Below are positions 43,611 to 52,272 of a stretch of DNA of 64,000 bases, piece by piece (the stretch's first letter is position 1; each line of letters opens with the position of its first letter). Source of the DNA: Rahnella aceris (GTDB taxonomy: Bacteria; Pseudomonadota; Gammaproteobacteria; Enterobacterales; Enterobacteriaceae). Under the pieces are notes generated by a model. That model saw only the letters and a list, made by a program, of their open reading frames with translations. It was not told where the DNA came from and did no database searches. The stretch lies in the NCBI RefSeq assembly GCF_011684115.1, contig NZ_JAADJV010000001.1, forward strand, positions 1,488,001 through 1,552,000, written 5' to 3'. The position numbers and the translations under genes are program-made.

Positions 43611-43886
43611 TTAATTGCTACATGGGACGGCCGCGCCGCCTTTACCAGCCGCACCGCCTTTACCGCCTTTACCACCCTGCCCATTGTTACCATCCTTACC
43701 TGGCTGCCCATCTTTACCAGAATGCCCGCATTTTACCGTCACTACCTTAAGGGAACTGGCCTGGTCTGCTGACACAGGGATTGTAGCTGTACTGTTCGGC
43801 GTTATCGCATTTTCAGCATGTACTACACCCGACAAGCAAAACTCAGTACAAAACAAAAATGCTACTAATTTAAGATTCATATTCAC
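43611..43886 (-). CDS. Secreted collagen-like glycine-rich peptide 2 (91 aa)
   Basis: GTG 43886 is eight bases after GAGGAG; an ATG two codons later is too far from it. A signal peptide ends near VHA-EN. The mature part has a hydrophobic strand (LKVVTVKC), then about 30 residues of GKDGQPGKDG-type triplets turning to GGKGGAAGKGG, and ends VPCSN. The two cysteines bracket the glycine-rich run and could close a loop in the periplasm or outside. The three peptides of this locus share the hydrophobic strand followed by a glycine-rich tail. Confidence 0.72.
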   Translation of the reverse strand: MNMNLKLVAFLFCTEFCLSGVVHAENAITPNSTATIPVSADQASSLKVVTVKCGHSGKDGQPGKDGNNGQGGKGGKGGAAGKGGAAVPCSN

Positions 43887-43917
43887 AAAGAAGTCTCCTC
43901 AACTGCGTGTTATAAAA

Positions 43918-43943
43918 ACTGCCAGATCGTGTGATCTGGCAGT
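43918..43943 (-). terminator. Intrinsic terminator between peptide genes 1 and 2
   Basis: A perfect 11-bp stem (ACTGCCAGATC and its complement) with loop GTGT, followed on the minus strand by TTTTTATA. It should end transcription after peptide 1, or attenuate read-through into peptide 2. Confidence 0.85.
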
Positions 43944-43960
43944 ATGGGATTTATATGATC

Positions 43961-44104
43961 TTAGTCGCCACCCGCTCCGCCATCGCCTGCAAGAATAATC
44001 AGATGGTCAACAGAAGATGTATTGAAGTGGTGGAGTGGTTCCGCTGCTCTGGATAAACCCGTAAAGGAGATAAATAACAACGCTGCAATTCTACTTACTT
44101 TCAT
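43961..44104 (-). CDS. Secreted glycine-rich small peptide 1 (47 aa)
   Basis: ATG 44104 follows GAGG eight bases upstream. A signal peptide of about 20 residues (MKVSR, hydrophobic core, cleavage after SRA) precedes a 27-residue mature peptide: EPLHHFNTSSVDHLIIL then AGDGGAGGD. An intrinsic terminator starts 18 bases after the stop. It was found by hand translation and its tail resembles those of the two downstream peptides. Function unknown. Confidence 0.62.
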   Translation of the reverse strand: MKVSRIAALLFISFTGLSRAAEPLHHFNTSSVDHLIILAGDGGAGGD

Positions 44105-44679
44105 AATTAAAACCTCATTGTCAAAAGTTGGGGTTATTATTTCTGGTAAAAGAATGCCTAATGATCTTGCAAAATAAATATAGCAACCGACTTGTAATAT
44201 CTTTATTTAATAATGTAATACTATATTTCCTTTCAACTTTTTTATTGTTGTTGAGCAGGTGATTTCTTTTCGATTTTTATTTTTTGTTTATGTATTGTTT
44301 ATGTGGGCAGTTAAATAATCTTTTTCCAACCCGTTCTTCCAGTTATTGTAAAAGCTAAATTCAATATGGAGATTGATTGCTTTGTCAAAAAAACTTAATA
44401 AACATAAAGGGAAATGATTACGTGTGAATTTAAAATCAGCAGTTATGAGATTCAACGCAAATGATCTAACTCTGCTCTTGTAGGGCCTGCCTGGAAAACG
44501 GACAACACCCTACGTTAAGCCTGTTTTTTAAGCAGGCATGACAGGCAACGTTGAGCGAGCAGCAGGCATGATACCCTCGGGATAGTTTGGAAACAGTGTT
44601 GTCCCATCCCCCGTTTTGGCTGATGCTTTCCTTAACAGAATGCTTTATGTTGGTCACACTCATCCTGCAGGGTATAACC
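44105..44679. other. AT-rich region upstream of the peptide genes
   Basis: About 575 bases, very AT-rich up to 44460, with no ORF that I can support. It must hold the minus-strand promoter of peptide 1. Near 44515-44545 a GCCTG/CAGGC inverted repeat lies upstream of the GNAT gene. Confidence 0.4.
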
Positions 44680-45132
44680 ATGATAACAGTAGAGAAATCA
44701 GATCCATTTTCTTCAGAATCTCATCGCTTAATCGAAATGCTGTCAGCAGAACTTGCCGCTATTACTGGTGATAATGGCAAAAGCAATTTCACCGTTGAAG
44801 CAATGAGTGATGACAAAGCTTTATGGGCATTAGCAAAGAATTCTCATGGCAAAGCTATAGGATGCGGTGCTATACGGCCATTAACGCAAAATATCGCCGA
44901 GCTTAAAAGAATGTTTTCAGACCGAAGTGTGTCAGGGATTGGCGGTGCCTTACTCACTTTTCTTGAAAAATCTGCAAAAGAGATGGGATATACAGAACTT
45001 AGGCTGGAAACCCGACACATGAACTATCGGGCTGTAAATTTCTACGAGAAAAATGGTTATATCCGTATTGAGAATTACGGCCCATACATAGGCAGGACTG
45101 AAGCTGTCTGTTTCTCAAAGCCATTGCGCTGA
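44680..45132 (+). CDS. GNAT-family N-acetyltransferase
   Basis: 150 residues from ATG 44680 behind AGGG; the frame is open further upstream without a good site. VSGIGGALLTFLEKSAKEMGY is a slightly altered acetyl-CoA loop (the usual R/Q-x-x-G-x-G/A reads VSGIGGA), followed by LRLETRHMNYRAVNFYEKNGYIRI. The substrate is unknown. It stands alone between the AT-rich peptide region and a repeat copy. Confidence 0.87.
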   Translation: MITVEKSDPFSSESHRLIEMLSAELAAITGDNGKSNFTVEAMSDDKALWALAKNSHGKAIGCGAIRPLTQNIAELKRMFSDRSVSGIGGALLTFLEKSAKEMGYTELRLETRHMNYRAVNFYEKNGYIRIENYGPYIGRTEAVCFSKPLR

Positions 45133-45150
45133 TTGTATCTAGCGGATCTG

Positions 45151-45200
45151 ACGTCCGCCTGGCACAAAGCTCCGCGCGATTATGCGCGGGAAGCGAACGT
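45151..45200. repeat. Dispersed hairpin repeat, type copy
   Basis: 5' box ACGTCCGCCTGGCACAAAGC, a CCGCGC-N6-GCGCGG stem (45172-45189), then AGCGAACGT, which is nearly complementary to the start of the 5' box. Other copies keep the two boxes and vary the inner stem. Copies are seen at 27053, 30862, 33227, 38174, 39018, 40127, 40595 and 43185. Confidence 0.7.
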
Positions 45201-45300
45201 AAAGGTTTTCAGATGACAACGAGGGCGCTCCCCCGGCATAACGCCAAAAAAGCCAGCAAATGCGCTGGCCTGGTTTTTAGTGTATGTGCTTCCGGCGGGC

Positions 45301-46572
45301 TTACACCTTAAACATATCAGCACCAATATACTCGCCTTCCTTCGGTGCCGGTGGTACGAAGAAAATACCCGATCCGATATGTGAAATATATTCATTCATC
45401 GCGTCGGATGCGCCTAAACGGTTCTGAAGCGCTTCAAACTGCGCCGGATCTTTCTGATAGCTGATGAATAACAAACCGGCATCGAGCTGGGCCATATTAT
45501 TCAGTCCGTCCGTGTAGTTATATGAACGACGCAGGATTTTAATCCCCCCATTATTTTCATGCGCGGCCAGGCTGATATGCGCAGTGGCCGGAATAATTAA
45601 GTTGCCGTCCGCAGCCGTTTTCTTAAAGTCCGGCGTATCAAACTCTCTGGTGCCGGTCAGCGGCGCGCCGGAGACTTTATGGCGGCCGAACACATTGTTC
45701 TGGTCGCTGACGCGGTCAGTATCCCAGCTTTCAATGTGCATCTTGATTTTGCGTACCACCTGATAGGTGCCCTGCTGCTGCCACGCAGGACCGCCATCGT
45801 TGATCCAGACATATTTGTCAAAATCTGCTTTTTCGGTGATGTTGCGGGTGCCGTCTTTAAAGCCGAATAAATTGCGCGGTGTGGACTGGCCTTTACCGGC
45901 TGACGCACGGCCAAAGCCCATGACCGTCCAGCGGGTCTGCGCAGCGCCGGTACTTTTGGCGATACGCGCCAAATCACGAATGGCGTGATAGGCCACCTGC
46001 GGATCATCCGCACAGGCCTGAAGCGAGAGGTCACCGCCGGTCACTTCAGGTTGTAAGTCATCGCTCGGGAGCTGCATCAGTTCACGCATCAGCAACGGTT
46101 TTTGTTTCACCAGTCCAAAGGTTTCGCTGAACACGCGCGGGCCGAGGCCAACGGTGACGGTCAGTGACGCCGGACCCAGATCTAACGCCTCGCCGGTATC
46201 CATTCCGACGCCACTGTTACGCAGAGGCTCAATCTGACCGATGGTGCCACCTTTCATCAGTTGGGCAATCGCCGATGACCAGCGCGCCAGCAACACCTGC
46301 AAATCCTGACGGCTGGTGGTGGTGAGATCAAACGTCATGTACATGATGTGGCGCTGAGGCTGCGTGCTGATCCCCGCCTGGCCGCCGGTGCCGTAAAAAA
46401 GGTGTTCACGTGAAAGATCGACCTTATCTTCCGGGTCACGGGCGGCGGTCTGTCCGTGCGCATGGCTGACCGCAGGAATGGCCAGCGCACTTGCGCCCGC
46501 CACTGCACCTTTGAGCAAATCACGCCGGGAGAACTTACCGGCCTCCCTGGCCGGTTGGTGTTTATCGCTCAT
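45301..46572 (-). CDS. efeB: Deferrochelatase/peroxidase EfeB (DyP-type, Tat-exported)
   Basis: 423 residues, the same length as E. coli EfeB. A twin-arginine signal, SRRDLLKG (residues 15-22), leads a hydrophobic segment ending SHAHG. The DyP-peroxidase core holds GFKDGT with the distal Asp, and AHISLAAHE with the proximal heme His. It acts in the periplasm as part of EfeUOB. Three bases separate it from efeO, and AGGAG lies before ATG 46572. Last gene of the operon. Confidence 0.96.
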   Translation of the reverse strand: MSDKHQPAREAGKFSRRDLLKGAVAGASALAIPAVSHAHGQTAARDPEDKVDLSREHLFYGTGGQAGISTQPQRHIMYMTFDLTTTSRQDLQVLLARWSSAIAQLMKGGTIGQIEPLRNSGVGMDTGEALDLGPASLTVTVGLGPRVFSETFGLVKQKPLLMRELMQLPSDDLQPEVTGGDLSLQACADDPQVAYHAIRDLARIAKSTGAAQTRWTVMGFGRASAGKGQSTPRNLFGFKDGTRNITEKADFDKYVWINDGGPAWQQQGTYQVVRKIKMHIESWDTDRVSDQNNVFGRHKVSGAPLTGTREFDTPDFKKTAADGNLIIPATAHISLAAHENNGGIKILRRSYNYTDGLNNMAQLDAGLLFISYQKDPAQFEALQNRLGASDAMNEYISHIGSGIFFVPPAPKEGEYIGADMFKV

Positions 46573-46575
46573 TCC

Positions 46576-47799
46576 TCAGGCTCCTTTATTCGCCGCGACT
46601 TTCTCACCAATCTTAGACAGGGGTTCTTGCAACGCCTGAATAGTACGGCTCAATTTAGCAGCATCAGAGGCTTTCAGTTCTGCGGTGTAATATTTGTAAC
46701 CGCCGGGGACTGAAGGATCACGATAGGTTTCCAGCATAACGTGCACGGCAGCGAACTGCGCGGCAACCTGTCTGGTCAGCGCCGGATCGATTTTTTCCAG
46801 CCCCGGTTGCAGGTAAGCGAACGCCTGTTGCGCACCTTCTACGTTACCCGCGAAATCAACCAGATCGAAGTGGCTGAAGGCTTCTTCCTCACCGTTGATT
46901 TTGGTGTTCTGCACTTCTTCCAGCAGATCTGCGGCACCGTTCGCCAGATCTTCAGGTTTGTAAGTCAGCGCTTTGGTCAGGGTGTCGAGCTGTGCGACGT
47001 TTTTCTGTAATTCGGCAGCCAGCTGTTTGGTTTCATTCGTGATTTTACCCTGACCGAACAGGTCACGCTCAATGGCGTGGAATCCATGCCAGCCTGCTTT
47101 CGGGTCAAGGTTAGACGCACGCATGTCGATCAGATAATCGAGGTTACCGGCGTTGTCCGTCGCTTTGAAGCCCGGCAATACAAACCCGCTCACATCAGAT
47201 TCAATACGTTCGTAGAAAGGACGCGCTTTCGCGTAATCGGCTTTCGCTGTAGCAAGATCTCCCGCATCAATATCCGCTTTCAGGCGGTTCACACCGACCA
47301 CCATCGCATCCACCACGCCATTCACATAAGTGGCGTAATCTTTGGTACCCTGCGCCAGAATGGTCCCGGCGCTGCCCGCAGGTTGTGTGGCGCTTTTGCC
47401 GGTGACGGTAAAGTCGGTCATTTCATGTTGCGCGCCCGGACAATAGATTTGATATTTGCCGCCGTCGAGAGTCAGGGTGAATTTCACCGTCGGCAGGCCG
47501 GGTGCCAGATTCTCTTTTTCGCCCAGAATACGATCATTGCTCAGCAGCTCTAATTCCGTGATGGCGGTTGCCGTTTTGTTCACCACATTGAACGTCACCG
47601 GCCCCGCTTTCGCTGAATTATGGTCAACCACACACGTACCGCCGTTGTCTCCGGTCATGGTGATATTCACTTGTGAAACGCCATTTTTTACCGCTGCCTG
47701 CGCCGCATCAGCCGGTGCTTCCACTGAAAACATCAGCAACGCCGCCAGGCCCGCCGTGGTCATCAGAGATTCTTTTTTCTTAAAATTCGGTTTACGCAT
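46576..47799 (-). CDS. efeO: Periplasmic iron-uptake protein EfeO
   Basis: About 407 residues from ATG 47799, better spaced from AAAGGA than the ATG at 47808. The signal peptide ends APADA-A. Residues about 35-130 are a cupredoxin-like domain, and the C-terminal M75/imelysin domain carries the HxxE metal motif in GWHGFHAIERD. EfeO binds iron in the periplasm and hands it to EfeU. Between efeU and efeB on the same strand, as in the canonical operon. Confidence 0.95.
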   Translation of the reverse strand: MRKPNFKKKESLMTTAGLAALLMFSVEAPADAAQAAVKNGVSQVNITMTGDNGGTCVVDHNSAKAGPVTFNVVNKTATAITELELLSNDRILGEKENLAPGLPTVKFTLTLDGGKYQIYCPGAQHEMTDFTVTGKSATQPAGSAGTILAQGTKDYATYVNGVVDAMVVGVNRLKADIDAGDLATAKADYAKARPFYERIESDVSGFVLPGFKATDNAGNLDYLIDMRASNLDPKAGWHGFHAIERDLFGQGKITNETKQLAAELQKNVAQLDTLTKALTYKPEDLANGAADLLEEVQNTKINGEEEAFSHFDLVDFAGNVEGAQQAFAYLQPGLEKIDPALTRQVAAQFAAVHVMLETYRDPSVPGGYKYYTAELKASDAAKLSRTIQALQEPLSKIGEKVAANKGA

Positions 47800-47813
47800 G
47801 AATTTCATTTCCT

Positions 47814-49442
47814 TTATTTATTTTTTGGCAAATTGGTGTGTAGTTGAGAACCGAATGACAGGCTGTATTCACCCGCAGCGGCCAGCCTTTCATTACGGTG
47901 TTTCAGGAGAACCCGTCGTGCTGAGAAAACAAAAATCAGGGCCAGCGCGGCCAGAATGACCGGCAACATATATGCCCAGAAACGGTAGGTATCTTGTGCG
48001 ATTTGCAGTTGTTGCAGGGCATCAGAAACGGTCTGCTGATACGCCCCGCTCACCTGCCAGTTGCAGGCTGAAGCGGCCGCCGTCGGATGACGAACGGTGA
48101 TGGTTCGCGGGGATTGCAGGCCGCTGCCGGAAAGCGTGATCAGCTCATCTGCCCGGGCACTGGCCCCCAGCAACACGCCCTGCGCCACAGAGGCCTGAAC
48201 AGTGCAACTGACCGACCACTGCGCCTGATAAGGCCCCGGATGCATCGCCGGATTCAGACCAATGGGAATACGGTTGCCATAGAATGCCACCAGTTGATCA
48301 AGCGTCAGAACGGCAGGCGCATCCGCAGGCGTAAAGCGAGATTTGGTTTGCCATTCGCGGGTTTGCAGGCCGCCATGATGACCGGCAATGGCGGCGCTGG
48401 CGGGCAGAACGGTCACCCTCACGTTGCCGTCCGCAGGCGTCACATTCAGCTGATAGCCGTTCGTATCAGACAACAGTTTTACCTCACCCGCCGGTGCGGT
48501 GTTCCGGGTGTCATTACTTACCAGCGGTGCGCTGGCAGGCAGTTGCAGTGTGTAGTTTGGGTAAAAAAGGCGCAATCCCACTGCTGACACGACCATCACA
48601 CCGGCAAATGCCAGCCGCAGCCGCGCACCGTTAATCGCGGAGGGACGGCGGTGTGCAGGCCAGTAAATCAGCAGCGACACAATGACAATGTAGAGCAGCC
48701 AGGCGACAGTCTGGATCAGGTTCGGATCCGGCGGAATGCCCAGCACGCCGGTAATCAGCGCTGAGCGGACAGTGCCCGGCGGCACCAGCCAGGCGAGATC
48801 CGCCACGCGCTGCTGCCCGATATTCAGCCAGCCCGCTTCGTGTGCTGTCAGCAACGCGTTAATGATTAATCCGCCTGCGACCAGGATCAGGAACAACCCC
48901 GTGAAGCGGAAAAAGCGCGAGAGATTGATGCGGATGCCGCCGAAATAAATGCCACAGCCGATGCCCACCGCCACCAGCAGGCCGGTTACCGCGCCGGCCG
49001 CCGCCCACATGGCTGACTGCGCTACCGAGAATGTGGCGAGCAGAAACACGCTGGTTTCAAAGCCTTCTTTCAGCACGGCGAGAAAAGCCATACTCGCCAG
49101 CGCCCGGGCGCCTGACTGGCTTATCGCCTGCGCGGCTTCGCTTTCCAGCTCATTTTTCATGGTGTGAGCGTGGGTGTTCATCCACATGATCATGCCAGTG
49201 ACAAAGAAAACAGCGATCAGGCCGATCACCGACTCCATTCCTTCCTGACTTGCCTGCGGTAACGCGCGTTCGGTCATCTCCAGCGCCACGCCGACCATCA
49301 CCGAAAGCATCAGCGCCAGCCCGACGCCCATCCACATCGCGAAAAGGCTTTTACCGTTTTTGCGTAAGAATGCCGCAATGATCCCGACGATAAGCGCCGC
49401 TTCCAGACCTTCACGAAGACCGATAATAAATGTGGCTAACAA
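47814..49442 (-). CDS. efeU: Ferrous iron permease EfeU, FTR1 family, C-terminally extended
   Basis: About 542 residues from TTG 49442, eight bases after GGAG, which puts the N-terminus (MLATFIIGLREGLEAALIV) in register with E. coli EfeU. REGLE in helix 1 and KEGFE in helix 4 are the Fe-binding motifs of FTR1 permeases. E. coli EfeU is about 276 residues; here some 270 more follow, a predicted periplasmic domain (about 300-505) and a final membrane helix. First gene of efeUOB, behind a Fur-like box. Confidence 0.93.
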   Translation of the reverse strand: MLATFIIGLREGLEAALIVGIIAAFLRKNGKSLFAMWMGVGLALMLSVMVGVALEMTERALPQASQEGMESVIGLIAVFFVTGMIMWMNTHAHTMKNELESEAAQAISQSGARALASMAFLAVLKEGFETSVFLLATFSVAQSAMWAAAGAVTGLLVAVGIGCGIYFGGIRINLSRFFRFTGLFLILVAGGLIINALLTAHEAGWLNIGQQRVADLAWLVPPGTVRSALITGVLGIPPDPNLIQTVAWLLYIVIVSLLIYWPAHRRPSAINGARLRLAFAGVMVVSAVGLRLFYPNYTLQLPASAPLVSNDTRNTAPAGEVKLLSDTNGYQLNVTPADGNVRVTVLPASAAIAGHHGGLQTREWQTKSRFTPADAPAVLTLDQLVAFYGNRIPIGLNPAMHPGPYQAQWSVSCTVQASVAQGVLLGASARADELITLSGSGLQSPRTITVRHPTAAASACNWQVSGAYQQTVSDALQQLQIAQDTYRFWAYMLPVILAALALIFVFSARRVLLKHRNERLAAAGEYSLSFGSQLHTNLPKNK

Positions 49443-49468
49443 AGGGCAAACTCCAGGCAACAAGACGC

Positions 49469-49498
49469 ATTATCAAATCATTAATGATAATTGATATC
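49469..49498. promoter_or_regulatory. Fur-box-like sequence upstream of efeU
   Basis: A 30-base stretch made of NATWAT-type hexamers, including AATCATTAATGATAATTGAT, lies 27-56 bases before the efeU start. It closely resembles the GATAATGATAATCATTATC consensus. Iron repression of efeUOB by Fur is known in E. coli. Confidence 0.75.
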
Positions 49499-49669
49499 AG
49501 TTGACTGAACGCCAGGGAAGAAATGGAGTATGAGGATTTGCAACAGAGTGCTGGAGAAATATGAATATGATGTAAAGCGTGGTTTATTTGTAACCAAATA
49601 AAAAATTCACTAAAAAATAGCCGCTGGCTGACAACAGTACAGAAAATGCTGACTGATATTCTGTCCTGT

Positions 49670-50347
49670 TCAGACCTGACTTTTGCGCTTAAGACAGATA
49701 ATTTGCCGCACGGATTCACGCAAACTGATGGTACGGAATATATCGCGCATCATCGACACATCGGCCTTTAATCCGCGCAACCAGCCCATTTTAGCGGCTT
49801 TATACGGGCTGATAACGCCCTGCCAGCTAACGACCTGCACGCGCAATCCGGCGGCAATCCACTGCTGATTAATCCAGACTTCCAGCCCGAAATGCGGTAA
49901 CCGGCGGATGGCTGCGAGATGCTGCGCGACTAACTCGCGCGCAAACACCCGTTCACCGGAAATATAATCCAGCCCGATAAACCGCCAGATCCACGGGCTG
50001 TTGCCCCTCAGGCTTATCGAGACCTCCGCCTGATGCGCCATCACCGGCCTGATGAGCGCGGTTATATCGTCATAACTCAGCCCGACAAGATCCGCATCCA
50101 GCATCAGCAGATGGCTGCCCGTTGCTGCGGCAATGCCTTCGGCAACGGCATAACTTTTACCGCGATTTTCAGGCAGGCTGATCACCCTGACGTTCTTACC
50201 CTGCGCGATTTGTGCGGTGTTATCGGCGGAGCCATCATCCACCACGATAATCTCCCGCAGTAAAGGATGGTTCTGCACCACATCCAGCACCCTGCCGATG
50301 CGGCTGCCCTCATTGTGTGCCGGAATAATGCAACTCACCGTGATCAT
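49670..50347 (-). CDS. Glycosyltransferase family 2 protein
   Basis: 225 residues. VSCIIPAHNEGSRIGRVL begins the GT-A fold, VVDDGSADNT binds the nucleotide sugar, and LLMLDADLVG gives the DxD-like metal site. No membrane helix, so it acts at the cytoplasmic face. Its ATG overlaps the DedA stop (ATGA). It is the third gene of a GT21-DedA-GT2 cassette. The donor and acceptor are unknown; polyprenyl-phosphate or a glycolipid is plausible. Confidence 0.88.
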   Translation of the reverse strand: MITVSCIIPAHNEGSRIGRVLDVVQNHPLLREIIVVDDGSADNTAQIAQGKNVRVISLPENRGKSYAVAEGIAAATGSHLLMLDADLVGLSYDDITALIRPVMAHQAEVSISLRGNSPWIWRFIGLDYISGERVFARELVAQHLAAIRRLPHFGLEVWINQQWIAAGLRVQVVSWQGVISPYKAAKMGWLRGLKADVSMMRDIFRTISLRESVRQIICLKRKSQV

Positions 50348-50913
50348 TGTTTAGACTTAAGCCAGATAACACCGGTGACGGCCAGCAGGATGAACAAACC
50401 CAGGGATACCCAGGCTATCCAGTTGTTCACCTGTGCGATGATATCGCCGAACATCCAGCCGATACCCAGAAGAAACAGGCTCTTGGGAACAGCCGCGATG
50501 ATGTTATAGAACAGAAAAGGCACCAGCGGCATGCGCGCCATGCCCGCGCCGGTCAGCACCAGTGCGCCAGCGGAATGAGTCAGTTTGGCCAGCACCAGCA
50601 ACCGCCCGCCTTTGCGGTCAAAACTTTTCACCATTTTTTCCAGTCGCGGCTGGGTCAGCCCGAGACGGGCCAGCCAGGCGGGCGGTTGGCCGTCAGCTTT
50701 GATCACCCAGCGCCCGAGCGAGTAAAAAATAATATCCCCGAGCACTTCCCCGACCATCACCACGGTCAACATGGCGGACAAACTGAAATAGCCGAGACGA
50801 ACGAAGTAGCCTGCAATCACCGTCACTACCGGCCCTTCAAGGATAGCCAGCGGCGTCATGATCAGCAGGCCGTGGGCTCTGATAAGCGTTTCGAGTGTTT
50901 CAAGAGAAAACAT
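50344..50913 (-). CDS. DedA-family membrane protein
   Basis: 189 residues with four to five hydrophobic segments. PLAILEGPVVTVIAGYFVRLG and GEVLGDIIFYSLGRW contain the membrane-embedded acidic residues, and later AGMARMPLVPFLFYN follows. DedA proteins flip polyprenyl-phosphate or phospholipid carriers. Located between two glycosyltransferases in one operon, it may recycle or flip the lipid carrier of the glycan they make. AAGGACAGT precedes ATG 50913. Confidence 0.88.
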   Translation of the reverse strand: MFSLETLETLIRAHGLLIMTPLAILEGPVVTVIAGYFVRLGYFSLSAMLTVVMVGEVLGDIIFYSLGRWVIKADGQPPAWLARLGLTQPRLEKMVKSFDRKGGRLLVLAKLTHSAGALVLTGAGMARMPLVPFLFYNIIAAVPKSLFLLGIGWMFGDIIAQVNNWIAWVSLGLFILLAVTGVIWLKSKQ

Positions 50914-50920
50914 ACTGTCC

Positions 50921-52081
50921 TTATTTCCCCGACGGCTGGCTGGCAGATGCGGGGTGTTTTTTATCTACGTGCCTTTCACCTAAAACAGTGCCCCGCCACG
51001 TAAAGCCGCGCCCGGTCCAGCACCATAACCACAAGGCGGGCAGCAGGATATCGCGGATGCACATTGCCAGAATATCTCTCAGCTGATGCGGCCAGCCGAG
51101 CGCTTTGGCCAGCCCCCATTCACCGCCATACCACAGCACAAAAAGCACCGGCAGAGCAAACAGTGGCAAATCACCGCGGGCAGTCAGCCACAGCACCGCC
51201 GCCAGCACGGGCAAGAAACCAATGATAATTTCAGGCACAAACAGCCAGAAAAAACCGGCACGGCGGATACGCGCCCAGCGCAGTTGTCTGCTCCAGACCG
51301 CTTCCAGACTGCGATGCCCGATGGGCTGCGCAAAAGGCTGTGCGGGTAAACGGACTTTCAGCCCGGCGCGGCGCACCAGTTTGGTTGAGGCGACATCTTC
51401 CGCCAGCTCACTACCCAGTGCCGCCATTCCGCCGCCATTATCAAGCACCTCGCGCCGCCAGCACAACGTTTTCCCCTGCGCAAAGCCGTTACCGAGAAAA
51501 TCCGACAAATACTGCCAGCGCGCCTGATGCGTGTTCAGCATGGCGGCTTCCACGGCACCCCAGAAATTCTCCGGGATCATCCCGACTGCCGGAGAACTCA
51601 CCAGTCCGGTTTGACTGTCAAAGGTATTCATCAGTGAACGCAGATAATCCGGCGGTAACAACAGGTTGCTGTCTGCCATGGCCACCACGCCTGCGGTGGT
51701 ATGACTCCAGGCTTTATTAAGATTGTTCACCTTCGGATTGGCGGATATTTTGTCATCGCCAGTCAGCAGGCGTGCAGGCTTATCAGGGAATTCAGCCATC
51801 AGCTTTTCCACCAGCGGGATCACCGGATCAAAGCGTGACGCCACGCAGAACACAATTTCGTAAGCGGGATAGTCCTGATAAAAACTGGAGCGCAGTGTTT
51901 CCTCTTCAAAGGCGTTATATCCGCACAAAGGCCTGACCAGCACGATAAATTCCGAGGTTTCATGCGCTTCATCGCGCAGGATACCGCGGCGCATTCGCCA
52001 CCAGGCGATCAACAGAGAGGAAAACTGGAGGGTGATCAGTACACTGCCCAGTGCGGCGATCACTGCGGTGTTCAATACCAT
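50921..52081 (-). CDS. GT21-type ceramide glucosyltransferase-like enzyme
   Basis: 386 residues. An N-terminal helix anchors it, and two or three more helices lie at the C-terminus (about 275-365). Motifs of the GT21 family are in order: VRPLCG, ADSNLLLPPDY (D-x-N site), SELAEDVASTKLVRRAG and the RQLRWARI product-binding motif. Family members glucosylate ceramide or diacylglycerol or, as HpnI, hopanoid. No sphingolipid or hopanoid gene is seen here, so the lipid acceptor is open. First gene of the cassette; AAGGGG precedes ATG 52081. Confidence 0.85.
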   Translation of the reverse strand: MVLNTAVIAALGSVLITLQFSSLLIAWWRMRRGILRDEAHETSEFIVLVRPLCGYNAFEEETLRSSFYQDYPAYEIVFCVASRFDPVIPLVEKLMAEFPDKPARLLTGDDKISANPKVNNLNKAWSHTTAGVVAMADSNLLLPPDYLRSLMNTFDSQTGLVSSPAVGMIPENFWGAVEAAMLNTHQARWQYLSDFLGNGFAQGKTLCWRREVLDNGGGMAALGSELAEDVASTKLVRRAGLKVRLPAQPFAQPIGHRSLEAVWSRQLRWARIRRAGFFWLFVPEIIIGFLPVLAAVLWLTARGDLPLFALPVLFVLWYGGEWGLAKALGWPHQLRDILAMCIRDILLPALWLWCWTGRGFTWRGTVLGERHVDKKHPASASQPSGK

Positions 52082-52211
52082 GACGATGCCCCTTCATTCA
52101 AAATATCTGCGATGAGAATTCCAGACTTCCGGCAGTCAAAACGCCATCCTACAGGCGTTACGTTAAGGAATTCTTAAAGGGGAAACGGGGCACTGCGGAA
52201 GAAATAAAGGA

Positions 52212-52235
52212 GTGAGTACGGGCATCCGTACTCAC
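52212..52235. terminator. Hairpin after eda
   Basis: A perfect 10-bp stem (GTGAGTACGG and its complement) with loop GCAT. T-rich sequence follows on both sides, with the stronger T-run on the plus strand. It sits between eda and the GT21 gene promoter. Confidence 0.6.
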
Positions 52236-52272
52236 GTGGGTTTTTATCGCTATTATTTCGAACGGCTAAAAC

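Noticed and set aside
44515..44560. GTTRRRY-like cores near the GNAT gene, suggesting an integron attC site
   Set aside because: Matching inverse cores at the proper spacing and the expected imperfect stem are not present, and no second cassette is visible.
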